64,000 bases of DNA from Ophioderma brevispina (GCA_023653785.1 JAMKCH010072371.1:62001-126000), one strand, 5' to 3'. Positions 34,460 to 45,827 are shown, numbered from the stretch's first letter. Numbers and translations are program-made. The notes: generated by a model not told the origin, from the sequence alone.

Positions 34460-34674
34460 GGAAAAAAAACACACCAAAATGGAGTCTAAAATTTAATAAA
34501 AGGACAGAACGAATGGCAAGATAACTGCATTTTTTAACATTGTGAAGACCGCTTATTTGTTTGGTCTTGCGGGACTTGTCTCAGCTCTTGGTGATCCGAC
34601 CATGATCCGATGAAGCGGCTTCCCATATCTCCCACACCCCAACCTTTTTTAACTTTGGATTGTTAAGCCACTGT

Positions 34675-35029
34675 TTAAAGGGGGATGGCCCGATTTAAGT
34701 AGATGAAGTTTCCATCTTGATAGAATGGACTTCACCCCAAAACTCCATCTGTAAATTTTCGCGCCGATATTTCAAGCCGTTTTGATGTGAGACCTAAAAA
34801 CGTGAGTTTGTAAGCCCCATAGACTGCTGTGTTAAATTAATATTGGTCGACCAAAATGGGGCATATTTTCGCTCATAACTTTCAAACTAAACGTCCTTTA
34901 GCCCTAAGATTTCACAGGGTAAATGAGAAAAATAGTAGCTTTCTTCTGATACCAAAATTTGGACCACTTCCGGTAAAATTTGGGGTCCCTGGGGACGAGG
35001 CTATTAGCGATCGGGCCATGGACCTTTAA
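34675..35029 (+). mobile_element. TTAA MITE family 1, copy C (best preserved)
   Basis: Begins TTAAAGGGGGATGGCCCGAT and ends CGATCGGGCCATGGACCTTT-AA; the outer parts pair as inverted repeats (GGCCCGAT/ATCGGGCC). All internal blocks of the family are present, including TTTCGCGCCGATATTTCAAG, AATTAATATTGGTCGACCAA and GATTTCACAGGGTAAATGAG. It has both TTAA borders and may serve as the family reference. No coding capacity. Confidence 0.85.
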
Positions 35030-35359
35030 AAAAATCGGCTACGAAAAATGGTGACAATTTTGCTGTAAAAGACATGAGATATTGGTAATTCAAACGAGGT
35101 AATTAGTGTAGCAATGTCCCAGTGTCTTAGGGCAGGCTATATAATTGAATATTTGTCAAAATTGTCCACCGCGCAATTCCAATAGAATGCAATTTTTTGT
35201 CAATCTGTGAGAAAAGGGTCATAGAATGACATATTAAAAGTCGTTATGCGTGGAAAATGCAAAAACAGGGGGGGTAAAGGGGGGGGGCAAAAATAACAAG
35301 TCTAAAACAGTGTAAATTGAGTTTATTTGTTTACCGATATATTTGTCAGATTATGCTGA

Positions 35360-36030
35360 TTAACCATCGTCTACGTCAGCTAGCTATTATTTGTAACACG
35401 TCTAAACAGGGGGTTGTTGCAACCCCCATATATTTTCTATACCGAACCCCTATGAACTTGAATTTGGCATCAATGGATATGGGTATCCTCTGTCTAGTAA
35501 TACCAAAATAAGTACCAACATTCCCAGCACTTTGCTTTTTGACATCATAATGCACGGCGCCCTTTTTAAGTGTACATCAAAAGTTTAGGAAAATTTGAAT
35601 TTTAGCTTGAAAATCACACACAATTTCTACATGGTTTGTGACCATAAGAAAGAAAAACACAAATTTAACTCAAAATGAAGTTAAGCTCAATAATATGAAA
35701 CCTTTTACTGATAAGAGCAGTTTTATGGTGTATCCATAGTTTAGACTCAGTAAAGTACAGGGGGCTTCACCCCCACCCTCCCCTCCTCACACACACACAA
35801 CTTTGGCAGCTTACCTTACCCCCGGGTAAAGTGATGGGTCCGAATTTTTTTCGCTAAAATGTGCGCAAAAGGATGTAAAAAAGATCGCCTAAAATATTTT
35901 GCAACACAAACGAACAATCGTGCATTTTTATTTTTTTTATTTTATTTCGTTTTGTTTTTTTTTTGCACCAGGAGAAACAAAAACTCGAGGGGAGGAGATT
36001 GGAACAACCCTCAGGTTAGACGAGGGTTAA
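35360..36030. mobile_element. TTAA MITE family 3, copy A
   Basis: TTAACCATCGTCTACGTCAG at the left is mirrored by CTCAGGTTAGACGAGGGTTA-A at the right, with TTAA at both borders. Length 671 bp matches copy B at 38060-38731 (672 bp). Shared interior near the left end: TTTGTAAC, then a G/C run, ATATTTTC-like sequence, and CAAAATAAGTACCAACAT. The right half contains (CA)n and T-rich tracts. Confidence 0.75.
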
Positions 36031-36564
36031 AACAATATAGTTTGCCCTCTCTGTGGAAATAGCTCTAAGGCAAAGACGGTTCTAGGTCATCCTGGGGCTA
36101 AAATTTAAGAGTGCTCCGATTTCGTCGAAACTGGTGGAAAATTATCTTAAACTATATAAGAACCTTTCTTTTAATCTCAAGGTGACACTTCAATGTGTAC
36201 TTTTCAAGACTAAAGATGGCCACCCTTAAATTAAAGACTGTGTAGGCCTTCAACGCGTTTTGCTCTGGAGATATACAATGCATTGTGTGCAATAAATCCC
36301 TGTATAAACGTTGCGTCCTTTTTTTCATGTTCCACCCTTTCTACCAATCGTTAACGATTACTGGAATTTTGATGTGTCATTCTGTGAATGTTTCTATGTA
36401 CAAATTCACATTTTTACTAATTTCACTATATAGGCTTCTAGAAAATATCAGATGGCTCGGCTATGGTAAGCCTAAAATCACATAAATCGAAGAAGTTCGC
36501 CGATATACCATGTTTTTTTCGTCCATAAATCTTTGGCGGTGGGGTTGTTTGTTGTCAAGAAAGC

Positions 36565-36900
36565 TAACTTTTTTTTGGTTTTCGTTGAAAATCCATGTTT
36601 ATCGACTTATTTGGAGTTGATAAAGAATGGTTTTCGAATGATGAACCCGGTTTCGAATGAAAAACCTTGTTTTTCAATTTAAAAAAACGGTAAAAACCTT
36701 GTTTATCGACTGGGAAACAATTTTTCGAATTTAAAAAACCGGGTTTATCAAGTTTTATAAACCATTTTTTTTTCAAACAAATCTGGTTTAAATTTGGTAG
36801 ACATTTTAGGTCGAAAAACCAGGTTTTTCGAATGTCCGTAAAAACCTTGTTTTTCGACCAAAGTTTTGAAAACCTCGTTTCTTTTGGTTTATAAAGTATT
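36565..36900. repeat. Degenerate array of AAAAACC-TTGTTTTTCGA motifs, left block
   Basis: Short phrases such as AAAAACCTTGTTTTTC, CCTTGTTTATCGACT, AAACCGGGTTTATCAAG and GTCGAAAAACCAGGTTTTTC recur about every 35-50 bases on both strands. The motif is almost self-complementary. A matching block is at 37495-37900. Together they bracket a different tandem repeat. Confidence 0.6.
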
Positions 36901-36904
36901 AGTT

Positions 36905-37440
36905 CCCCATTTTAAAAAAAATGTATCACCTCAAACCTAACTTGATAACAATGATATCAGTGGGTTGGGGAGAAGGGATGAACTTAAGGTATATAGTTGA
37001 TGTAATGACGTTAAAGGTCATAGACAAATTGGGTAAAAAGAGGTCTCACTTGGTATAATGTTGGGAGGGAAAGACGTACGTCATTAAGAGAGGTGAAGTT
37101 AAAGGTCATGTGGGGTCATTTTTCCATAAAAGTTTTGCAATTTGATTAAGGTTTGGGATTCCACCCAACATGGTAACAATGATAAGTCGGTGGGAGGTAA
37201 GGGGTGATCAGAAAGAGAAAGCCATATAAGGTTCAACTGGGTCAAAATATCTGACCCAGTTGAAGTTTTACAATTTCAGGTTACAGTTTCCCATTTTGAA
37301 AATATCACTTCCAATCAAATCACAATTGGTATCAATGATCGGTGGGTGGGAGAGAAGGAGTGACCTTACAGGGATTGAAGTTAAAGGTCTTTTATGAGGT
37401 CAAATTGGGTTAAAATAAGGCTATTTTCTTTAAAATTTCG
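36905..37440 (+). repeat. About three diverged tandem units, period 170-190 bp
   Basis: Each unit holds a TGATAACAATGATATCAGTG/GGTAACAATGATAAGTCGGT/GGTATCAATGATCGGTGG segment, then GGGAG-GAAGGGGTGA-like sequence, AAGTTAAAGGTC and GGTCAAATTGGGTAAAA-like sequence. Starts are near 36905, 37135 and 37290. The units have drifted considerably. Confidence 0.6.
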
Positions 37441-37494
37441 ATGTGATCAGGGAAATACTCATGGTTCGAGAACTATATATCTGCGCTTGTTTGA

Positions 37495-37900
37495 ATTCTG
37501 AAAAAAAAATGGTTTATCAATTTTTGATAAGCCATGATTTTTCAAATAAAAGATTCAATCGAAAAGCAAGTGTTCACCGATAAATCGTGCAGGATTTTTG
37601 ATTGAAAACAGTTTTTCGCCGATGAACTATAGTTTTTCGAATTTGAAAAACCTAATTTATCAAAGTTGATCAGTCTGGGTTTTCAAAATTCGAAAACTTT
37701 TTAATCGATTAATATGTTTTTTCCATTCGAAATGCTTGGTTTCGAAACTCTTTGTTTTTCGGCTTTTAAGACATTTTGACGTCAATAAAGTAGGCTTGAC
37801 ATGCAGGCTTTTTGGTTAAAAAGCTTGGTTTTCAGTGAAAGAAACGGGTTTTTTAATAAAAAACGTGGGTTTTCGTTTCGTTTTTTTTTTGCTTTCAGTT
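37495..37900. repeat. Degenerate array of GTTTTTCGAA motifs, right block
   Basis: Contains TGGTTTATCAATTTTTGATA, ACTATAGTTTTTCGAATTTG, AAAACCTAATTTATC and GGTTTTCGTTTCG. These are the same motif class as the left block, in mixed orientation, so the 36.5-37.9-kb region could be one composite element. Confidence 0.5.
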
Positions 37901-38240
37901 CATTTAAAGGTGGTTTATGCGCAAGTGGAGACTACTAGCTAAGCGAACCACAATCCAAGAATCCAATGAACTGCTATATACATGGTTTCAACAGTACGAA
38001 TACTGAATAACAGTGAATATCGCCCTTCGAAAAGTTTCCATCTACTGACACGCGTGCTATTAACCCTCGTCTACCTGAGCCATTTTTTGTAACAAAATTC
38101 CCGAAGGGCATGAAGGGGGGGGGGAGGGGTTACACCCTCGTGATTTTCGTTATTGAACATTCGATTCCTGTAAATTTGGTACCACAGGATAGCTTAGAGT
38201 GTCTTCTTTCCATTGGTATCAAAATAAGTACCAACATCCC

Positions 38241-38480
38241 CATTACTCTCTAAATGTAAAAAGAGTGAAAAAACGAGTGAATCTTAATTCACTGGAAAAA
38301 GAGTGTAAACCACTCAAAAATAGTTGCATGTGTTGGTTAATCCACTCCAAAAAGAGACAAATCACTGAACTTTCACTCCAAAAAGAGTGAAAAAAAGAGT
38401 GCGAGTGAACACCACTCTAAAATGTGTTGTCCTCCATTTAACTCACTCGTTGAAAGTGAACTTTACTCCTTTTTGAGTGA
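38241..38480. repeat. Array of CACTC-AAAA-GAGTG palindromic motifs
   Basis: AAAAAGAGTGAAAA, CACTCCAAAAAGAG, CACTCCAAAAAGAGTGAAAA, CACTCAAAAATAG and ACTCCTTTTTGAGTGAAT recur at irregular spacing and in both orientations. The outer copies face each other, so this may be another small element nested in the TTAA MITE. Confidence 0.6.
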
Positions 38481-38669
38481 ATATTTATAGTAGAACGAGT
38501 AATCACTATGTGTGTATGGAAATTGACAGTTTTGCTGACATGCGAACTTTATGACGTCATTGTGACGTAAAGCTAGGCATGTTGATCTCATTTTGGTATT
38601 AATGGAAAGAGGAGGACCATAGCTATCTATTGGTACCAAAATCAAGTGTCTGTGATATTCCTGTGTCAA

Positions 38670-38710
38670 CCCCCCCCCCCCCCCCCCCTTTTTTTTTTTT
38701 TTTTTTTTTT
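38670..38710 (+). repeat. C19 run joined directly to T22 run
   Basis: 19 C (38670-38688) followed at once by 22 T (38689-38710), close to the right border of the TTAA MITE. Confidence 0.85.
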
Positions 38711-38995
38711 CGTTCGGTAGACGAGGGTTAAACACCGGGTTAAACAGAGGCCCTATGATTTCAGAAATTCTATTCCTGTTTCTCTAAGGGAAAGGTCATT
38801 GAGGATTTGAGGTGGGCATAAAAATTATCATGGGCGGAGCATTAACTTTTTAAATGGAGGTTTTACATACAAACTTGGCATTTTCCCTATATTAAAAATA
38901 TGGGGAATGACAAATTTTTGAACAGAAGCAAGGGGAATGCGATTTTTTTGTCGGAAAAAAATTAATTCCACTGGCATAAATAATAACTACTCCCT

Positions 38996-39176
<181 letters not shown>

Positions 39177-39430
39177 TGCTACACTGTGAAGCGCCCATAC
39201 ATCAATTCTGTTCTGCCTGGCTGCCCTCATGCAGTGAGTCCATGTTCACACGTTAATTTGGGTTTTCTGGTTATTTTACATTTTGGGTATGTTAAGGGCT
39301 TATGTTGGGATTTCGGTATGGGCATAGTATATTACAGTGTATGTTTAATTGTAATTTGGCTGTTTTGGCATGGGTGGTAGATTAAAGGGTTATGCTAACA
39401 AATGGGTTGTAGCAGTGGTTTATAATAGTC

Positions 39431-40289
39431 TACAAGGGTGAGTCAAAAAAACTTTGACCCAGTTTGTTTCGCCATTTTTGAATTTTTAAGATACTATGTC
39501 TGAACATATGTGGTATCATCTAAAGCTTAGTTCAGTGTTTTTGCAACAAAGATTCATTCGCACGTAGGTATAGACCCGACACATTTGTTTGAATCAAGTA
39601 CTCCTGTTTTGGCGCTTCTGGTCACGGATTCATCTTATAAATGAACACGTTCAGCGAGTCAAATCAGTGGTCCAGAAGAAAATCAGGCACCTATTGACTC
39701 AGAATAAATGTGACGCTATGTAACCCCACAAATTCAGTCACATTGTCATCGATGCCCTCTTTACGTTTCACTGTACTTCCTCATCACCATAAAATAAACT
39801 TTGAACCATGAATAAAACTTGATACATTATCATTTTCTGGATAAGTTTAATGATCATACAATATAGGAACAGACAATCGTGACTCCTTTTTGAGGTTTAA
39901 AGTATTGTCTATATTTGGGTAGACCAAATATTCCAACATCTTAAAAAATTGTTTCAAATAAAATTACCATTTTCACTATCGTTTAAAACCCCTAAGATAC
40001 CACTTTTATTTGACTAAACATCGCCATTGCGCGTATCTCATTTTGGGGGGAGTCCCAATTTGCTTATTGGCCACGTGCTTCAAATGGAATCCTGTGATAA
40101 GGGTAAAAACCTGACTACTTGATTCAAAAGACTGTAGCTCGCCTATACTTATCAGATTGGAATTTCTTTGCCAACAATTAAAGATAAGAAAATACAAAAT
40201 TAAAAAAACAAAAAAACTAAAAAATTATTTATTTAAAAATTCAAAGTGGCGGCACAATTAGGGTCAGTTTTTTTTTGACTCACCCTTTA
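39431..40289. mobile_element. TA-flanked MITE, mariner/Tc1-like ends (GGGTGAGTCAAAAAAA)
   Basis: Left TACAAGGGTGAGTCAAAAAA then CTTTGACCC faces right GGGTCAGTTTTTTTTTGACT then CACCCTTTA. TA lies at both borders, the hallmark target duplication of the Tc1/mariner superfamily, whose MITEs often carry GGGTGAGTCAAAA-type ends. At 859 bp it lacks a transposase frame or DDE-type motif. Confidence 0.8.
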
Positions 40290-41302
40290 ACAATTACAGG
40301 GGTTCCCATGTCACACCCCCTTAAATTTAATATGTCTTTTATCTTGATAGGGATACAACTTTGTAAAAACATTTGAAGACTTAGTTATTGAATACGAATA
40401 TCCCCCTGAAGGATAGACGTAAGTATACTTCTCTAGATTTCATTTCATTGGATTGGTTTTATAACCCAAAGAAATGATGGATAATATTTTTGATAAAGTT
40501 TTGTCCACTAGATCGCTTCAAGCAGCTAACTCCCAACTGCTTTAGATATCCTTAAGGTTCAGGACATCCCTGCTGATTCTGAAAATTTATTGGCAGGATA
40601 TTTTGATGTTGAGAATGGGGACAACAGATTGGACCTCTGGTTCACTGTAATAATTCAGTATACTATTGAAACCCAAATGAGGTCCTTCTAATGTTAAAAT
40701 ATTTCATAAGCAATTTGGCACAAATACGTTCTGCACAAATTGGCAAAATTGAGTCCCAAATTGCCATTTTGTATCAGGGTTGCCTGAATCTCTTTTCACA
40801 CATTTCTGTGAATGTGACAGGTTCTCTGCCTCTGGTGGCATTCTTTGCAACAAATTTTTTATTTTGGTTTGTGCAAGCAAAACTGGTTGTCCAGTTCAAA
40901 TTTTTTCTAAATTTGAGAAAAATGTTTGGTGTGGATAAAACATCTTATCTCGGTCTAGTAATGTGTAAGATTTACCTATTTTGTATTTTGAAATTTTACA
41001 TCTATAGATTCAAATCAGAAAACTAATCCCAATTTTCACGGCCTGCCTCAAAGTGCAGATAAAAGTTAAAGATAGAGTATCAGATTGTGAAAAAAACGAG
41101 AAATTGGGTAAACATTTCAAAACATTTTTCCTTTGAGACTTGGCGAATATTAATTTACTAAATAGTAATTTTTTTTTCCCCTTTGTTTTTTTTCTAATAA
41201 TAATTTTATAATTTTTTTTAAATTTGTGATTTTTTTTCAAAAAAAATTCTGGTATTGGCATGTGGTCTATTTGTTTCGTTATGTCCAGACATGTGTCTTG
41301 GT

Positions 41303-41303
<1 letters not shown>
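40290..41303. other. Non-coding stretch
   Basis: A 111-codon plus-strand frame at 40691-41026 has a hydrophobic, Phe-rich composition driven by T-rich DNA and no recognised domain or splice borders; I do not call it. Confidence 0.5.

Positions 41304-41347
<44 letters not shown>
41304..41347 (+). repeat. 44-base T run
   Basis: Uninterrupted T, followed by GTGTGTGTATTTATC. It could be the complement of a poly(A) tail of a minus-strand retrocopy, but no target-site duplication is visible. Confidence 0.85.
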
Positions 41348-41348
<1 letters not shown>

Positions 41349-41879
41349 TGTGTGTATTTATCGGTTGTTTGTTTTGTTTGGTCCGTTTTTTGTGGTTCGT
41401 TTTTTGCTGTCTTTTGTGATCTGTGTCTTTTTTCTGATAAAGACCACCTCTTGTGCTGAGATTCTCATTGTCATGATTGTATTGGTATATCTGATTGAGA
41501 AAAAACAATAAATTTTTTTCAAAACATACACATTTCTAAGCATCTTCTTAAAGAATTCCGATGTTACTAAAATCAAATATTGTCCCACGGATCCGTTTGG
41601 CGGCCATCTTGGATCTACGATCAGTCATATAAAGTGGTTTGATTTAGTTGAAAAGTTCTCAAATCACATAACAATCAGAAAATAAATAAAGACTTTGCCA
41701 TATTGGTGAATAGTGTAAAGGTCATTGAACTTTTGACCTTGTCATTGTACAGGGGCGCAACCTTTTCAAAATGCACACGTTACCGACACATTGCATTTCA
41801 TTAATTTGAGATCATGTGCAATCTTAAAAAGTTGAATTTGATAAGTCTGAAAATCATCTGGGATGTAAAACTAATAATT

Positions 41880-44028
41880 TGAAAAGAAGCACAGACAAGA
41901 ATAATTTTGAGGCGAGAGTTGAGTTGGGGAGCTTGTGAGGATTGATGTGTCGGATTTGGGGGTGATTTAAGGGTTTGACAGGCATGTGATGAACTGTGTG
42001 GAAAAAGAACGGGGCAGGGGAGGTACGGGGTGGTGGAATGAAGAGGAACGAGGCATAATGAAAAAAAGAAAGATGCCTCAGGAAATATAAATAAAAACGT
42101 ACGGAAGAGAATAAAGCGATGTATAAGAGGTTGAAGAAGCGAGCAAAAAAGTGGTTGCGAGGCCCATGAAGGAGGAGGCTGAGAAGGTGCTGAGTGAGTT
42201 GAGAGAGAATCCAAACAAGGTGTATAAGATTGTGAAGGCAATGAAAAAGGATGGAAGAGATGTAGAAGGGGGAAGATGTATGAGAGGAAGTGATGGAAAG
42301 TTGAATTTCAGTGAGAGAGAAAGAGGTAGAGTTTGGGAAGGGCATATGGAGAGAACGTGAATGAGAATGAGCGGGATCAGAAGGTACAAGCTGATGTGGT
42401 GGAAAGGCCAGTTGAGAGGGTCAGCCGGGTAGAAGTGATGAAGGCAATCAGAGAAATGAAAAAAGGAAAGGCGGCTGGACCCTCGGAGGTGAGTGTTGAG
42501 ATTATTATTGCGAGTGGAGAGACAGGGATTGGTGTGATGATGGAGTTGTGTCAGAGAGTGTTAGATGGAGGGGGATGCCAGAGGAGTGGGCAGTGAGTGT
42601 GGTAGTTCCAATTTTTAAAGGAAAAGGGGATGCATTGAGTTGTGGCACATTATAGGGGGGTTAAGTTGTTGGAGCATGCAATGGAAATTGTGGAGAGGGT
42701 TCTAGAGAATAGGATTCGGAAGATAGTGGAAGTGGATGAGATGCAATTTTGGTTTATGCCAGGGAGGGGAACAATAGATGTAGTGTTTGAGAAGGTTGCA
42801 AGAGGAATATCAAGCTAAAGGGAAGAAGCTGTATATTTGTTTTGTAGACTTGGAGAATGCATTTGATAGAGTATCGAGGAAAGTGATGGAGTGGGCGATG
42901 AGGAAGAGAGGGATGCTAGAAGTAATGGTTAGAGCAGTGATGAGTTTGTATGACAGGAGCAAAGACAAGAGTTAGAGTGGGGTCTGATTTGTCTGAGGAG
43001 TTTGAGGCGAAGGTGGGTGTGCATCAGGGTTCTGTACTTTCACCATTGATTTTTGCAATTGTGATTGATGTAGTTACGGAGAATGCAAAAGAAGGTTTGA
43101 TGAGTGAGATGTATGCTGATGACTTGGTAAAAAAAAAAAAAAAAAAAACTCTTGAGAGTAAGGGTTTGAAGGTAAACCTTGGGAAGACAAAAGTGCTGGT
43201 GAGCGGGGTAGAGAGGGAGGTGGTAGTAAGGGAGACCCATGCGGTGTGTGTGGGAATAGGGTAAAAGCAAATTCAGTGTGGTGTGAGAAATGTGGCAAAT
43301 GGATCAATGGGAGATGTACAAAGATGAAGAGAGTGACCCAAGTTTGGCAAGAGATTTTATGTGTGTGAGATGCGAGAAGGGTGCTGGAGGGATGGTGCAA
43401 CAGGAGGAAAAATTGTGTGACAAGGTGGAATCGGTGAAGGAGTTCACGTACCTGGGGGACAGGGTTAGTGGGGGTGGTGGATGTGAGGTGGCTGTGACAG
43501 CTAGAGTGAGGTATGGGTGGGTGAAGTTTAAGGAATGTGGGGAGTTGTTGCAAGGGAACAGATATCCTTTGAAGATGAAAGGTATGGTGTATAAGAGTTG
43601 TGTGAGATCTGTGATGCTGTATGAGCGAGACATGGTGTCTGAGCAAAAATGAGATGGGGATTCTGTGAAGGACAGAGAGCGCAATGATGAGAGCGATGTG
43701 TGGTGTGAAGTTGATGGATATAGGATGAAGACTGAGGACTTGATGCAGATGTTGGGTTTGGAAGAAGCGGTGGTCCGGTTGGCAAAGGCGAATAGTGTAC
43801 GTTGGTATTGGCATGTGCTGAGGAAGGATGACGGGCAAGTTTCAAGAAGTGATTTTGAGTTTGAGGTGTGTGGTTGAGGAGGAGGGGACGTCCAAAGAAG
43901 ACTTAGAAGAAGCAAGTGGAGGAGGAGAGTAGGAGGGTTGGGTTGAGGATGCATTGAATCGGGTGAAGTGGAAGGAGGGAGTAAAGGCAGTTGCTGCGAG
44001 TGTGAGGTGAATCCGGCCACCCTCGTTC
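41880..44028 (+). pseudogene. Decayed LINE (non-LTR retrotransposon) reverse transcriptase ORF with a zinc-finger segment
   Basis: Reading across frames, the usual reverse transcriptase blocks appear in order: an N-terminal VLSELRENPNKVYKIVKAMK region (42150-42250), KGKAAGPSEV near 42465, VVPIFKGKGDA near 42600, QFWFMPGRGTID near 42745, the first catalytic aspartate in FVDLENAFDRV (Asp at about 42847), HQGSVLSPLIFAIVID near 43020, and the catalytic YADD at 43112-43123. A Cys-rich block (CGVC, then CEKCGKWINGRC, 43240-43320) follows, then EFTYLGDRV and a C-terminal RWYWHVLRKDDG. At least five frameshifts and several stops break it. Right after YADDLV there is a 20-base A run and the coding sequence resumes at LESKGLKVNLGKTKV, so a piece seems deleted. 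The strand is purine-rich throughout. The element ends at GTGAGGTGAATCCGGCCACC-CTCGTT. Confidence 0.85.
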
Positions 44029-45078
44029 GCCACAGCTGTTTGAAAGTCTTATTTATTTATTATGACAAAACTGGAATAAAACAAAAAATATTAACGGAGA
44101 CACACTTTTGACAACTAATTTGGATTATTTATACCACTGACTTCATCCTGTGTAAATTTTAGGAAATTACATTGCAGGCAAATATGATTTTTCATAAAAT
44201 TATAGTTTAACATGTCTCTCTATGGAGAATGAGCATATAGAGGGTGCTATAATCAAAGAGGCGATTTGCATGGGGTCAAACAGCTGTGTTGCGGGGACAA
44301 ACCGGCTTTAAAACTTTGGATTTACTTACTACTACTAAATATGTCATTACTATACCTTTGGGCCAATTTCCATTCATATCCAAGGCAGTCCTTTTACTGG
44401 CCAAAGGTATTTGATGGTCACCTGCTGGACAAAAAGATGAAGCAGCAACTGTCCTTTTATTACTGACTGTGACAGTCTGCAGATTCCCATAAGCAATTTT
44501 CACTTTCGTTCATCACACTGTTTGGAGCTTACACGGTTGCGAATACAGTAGAGCCTCGACAGTATAACTAAGACATAAGAATGGTTCCATAATGCAGCGG
44601 GTACCCAGCAACCTGGGTGCTAAGTCCAATGACATGACATGGCATAGCAGAGATAGCAGAGTCTCGCGCTCAAACTGTCAATCACTCTGTATGTCGGACA
44701 CAGTGAATATTATCAGTAACCATGGTAACTGACTTTCAGTCAGCGTGTGTTATGTCAAGCACTCAAAGAAGTCTGAAAGATGTGTTCGCTAACTGTTCAA
44801 ATTTTTGTTTTGAAAAATAACAAAATGCTTTGCAATGGTGGCATCCGAGGGTGTCAACACTTTGCTGAGACTGTTTATTCCATAGGTTGTTTATTCCCAG
44901 TATGTGTCCCCAATCCTTCACCCCTTTTCACTGCCAATGCACCTAAATCGCACTTCTTGGCAGCAAGATACTGCTATCTGCACTGTGACCTGAAAGCCAA
45001 AATTCTTCACTTCAAATGGTAGTCAAATTTATACTTGTACTTACTTTACTTAAACTTGCATAATGTGCAAAAGGACTG
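44029..45078. other. Non-coding stretch
   Basis: No supported gene or bordered repeat. Short frames (44266-44466 and 44780-45022) lack domain or splice support. Confidence 0.5.
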
Positions 45079-45292
45079 TTTGACACAAGTATCAGTAACT
45101 TCCCACAATGCATTGCTTCCAAAGATGGTTTTTGTACAGGTACTGATGTGAATCGTTAGGGGTGAAACATGGCTAAATTAACAGTATTGATCACAAACTT
45201 GCATTTTAAGAATGTTTCATCTCTAATGATTCACATGACTACCTGTACAAAAATCTCCATTGGAAATGCATTGTGGGAAGTTTTGACACAAG
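45079..45292. mobile_element. Hairpin MITE with an 11-bp direct flank (TTTGACACAAG)
   Basis: TTTGACACAAG occurs in direct orientation at 45079-45089 and 45282-45292. Between the copies the sequence folds on itself: AACTTCCCACAATGCATTGC, TTTTTGTACAGGTACTGATG, TGAATCGTTAGGGGTGAAAC at the left; GTTTCATCTCTAATGATTCA, TACCTGTACAAAAA, GGAAATGCATTGTGGGAAGT at the right. Long inverted repeats with a 9-11-bp target duplication resemble Mutator-like elements. Seven extra bases (TATCAGT) separate the left duplication from the inverted repeat. Confidence 0.75.
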
Positions 45293-45599
45293 CAAAATAT
45301 GATAAGCATATCGTTCGAGAATCAGTCACACCTCATGATTTGTAGATGGGTGAAACAATCATGTTCTGATTTTTGTTTTTTCTTTCACATGAAAGAATAC
45401 AGCAATTCACCAAAAACGTACAAATTTTGCATTTTATTGGTCCAGCTGTTTAGATAGTAGAAGCAAAAATGTATATTGAATTGGTGGATGCAGGGATGGG
45501 GATCCATTTCTGACAAAAAGCCTGAAAACAGCATTAAATTGACAAAATGGCCCTAAAACAGGCTGAAAATAAATAAAATTGCATAAATCTGAAAAACAA

Positions 45600-45827
45600 A
45601 AAAGCCTTAATTCGGTTAAAACCTTGAAAATTCCAATGCTTTTGCATAGGACAGTGTGCATTAATTAATGTGGTTGACCACATATGGATGATGTGCTTTT
45701 GTTCAAAATGTCAAAAGGAAACATTTCCTGGGGTAATAAGAAAAATACTTTGTTCTGATACTAAAATCTCAGTTTTGATGGAGTAAAGTGAGAGGCCAAG
45801 GTTATCAATTGCATCACCCTCCTTTAA
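45600..45827 (+). mobile_element. Diverged, 5-prime-truncated relative of TTAA MITE family 1
   Basis: GTTAAAACCTTGAAAATTCC, GCATTAATTAATGTGGTTGA-CCA, CATTTCCTGGGGTAATAAG, TTCTGATACTAAAATCTCAG and GAGAGGCCAAGGTTATC match family 1 blocks in order. The right end CATCACCCTCCTTTAA is family-like but changed, and the left end is missing. Confidence 0.45.

Larger units (their letters stand above)
38060..38731. mobile_element. TTAA MITE family 3, copy B
   Basis: Left TTAACCCTCGTCTACCTGAG, right CGGTAGACGAGGGTTAA: 16 bases pair perfectly and TTAA is at both borders. It shares the TTTTTGTAAC, GTTAC-/GTTGCAACCC and CAAAATAAGTACCAACATTC/ACATCC blocks with copy A at 35360-36030. An AAAGAGTG-rich segment (38241-38480) and a C-run/T-run occupy its interior. 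Confidence 0.85.

Noticed and set aside
34341..34524. Possible terminal exon after TTTTTCTCTGTATTTTGCAG reading DVPEDTEHNLTFLEK then an Arg/His-rich tail
   Set aside because: The acceptor is good, but half of the frame is a TCATCG/TCGTCG microsatellite and there is no upstream exon on the plus strand; not strong enough to call.
41801..42389. Overlapping minus-strand frames rich in Pro, Ser and Leu
   Set aside because: Antisense of the LINE 5-prime part.
43074..43838. Long minus-strand frames (254 and 238 codons) rich in His, Pro, Ser and Leu
   Set aside because: They are the complement of the purine-rich LINE pseudogene on the plus strand; the composition is explained by the antisense strand and there is no domain.
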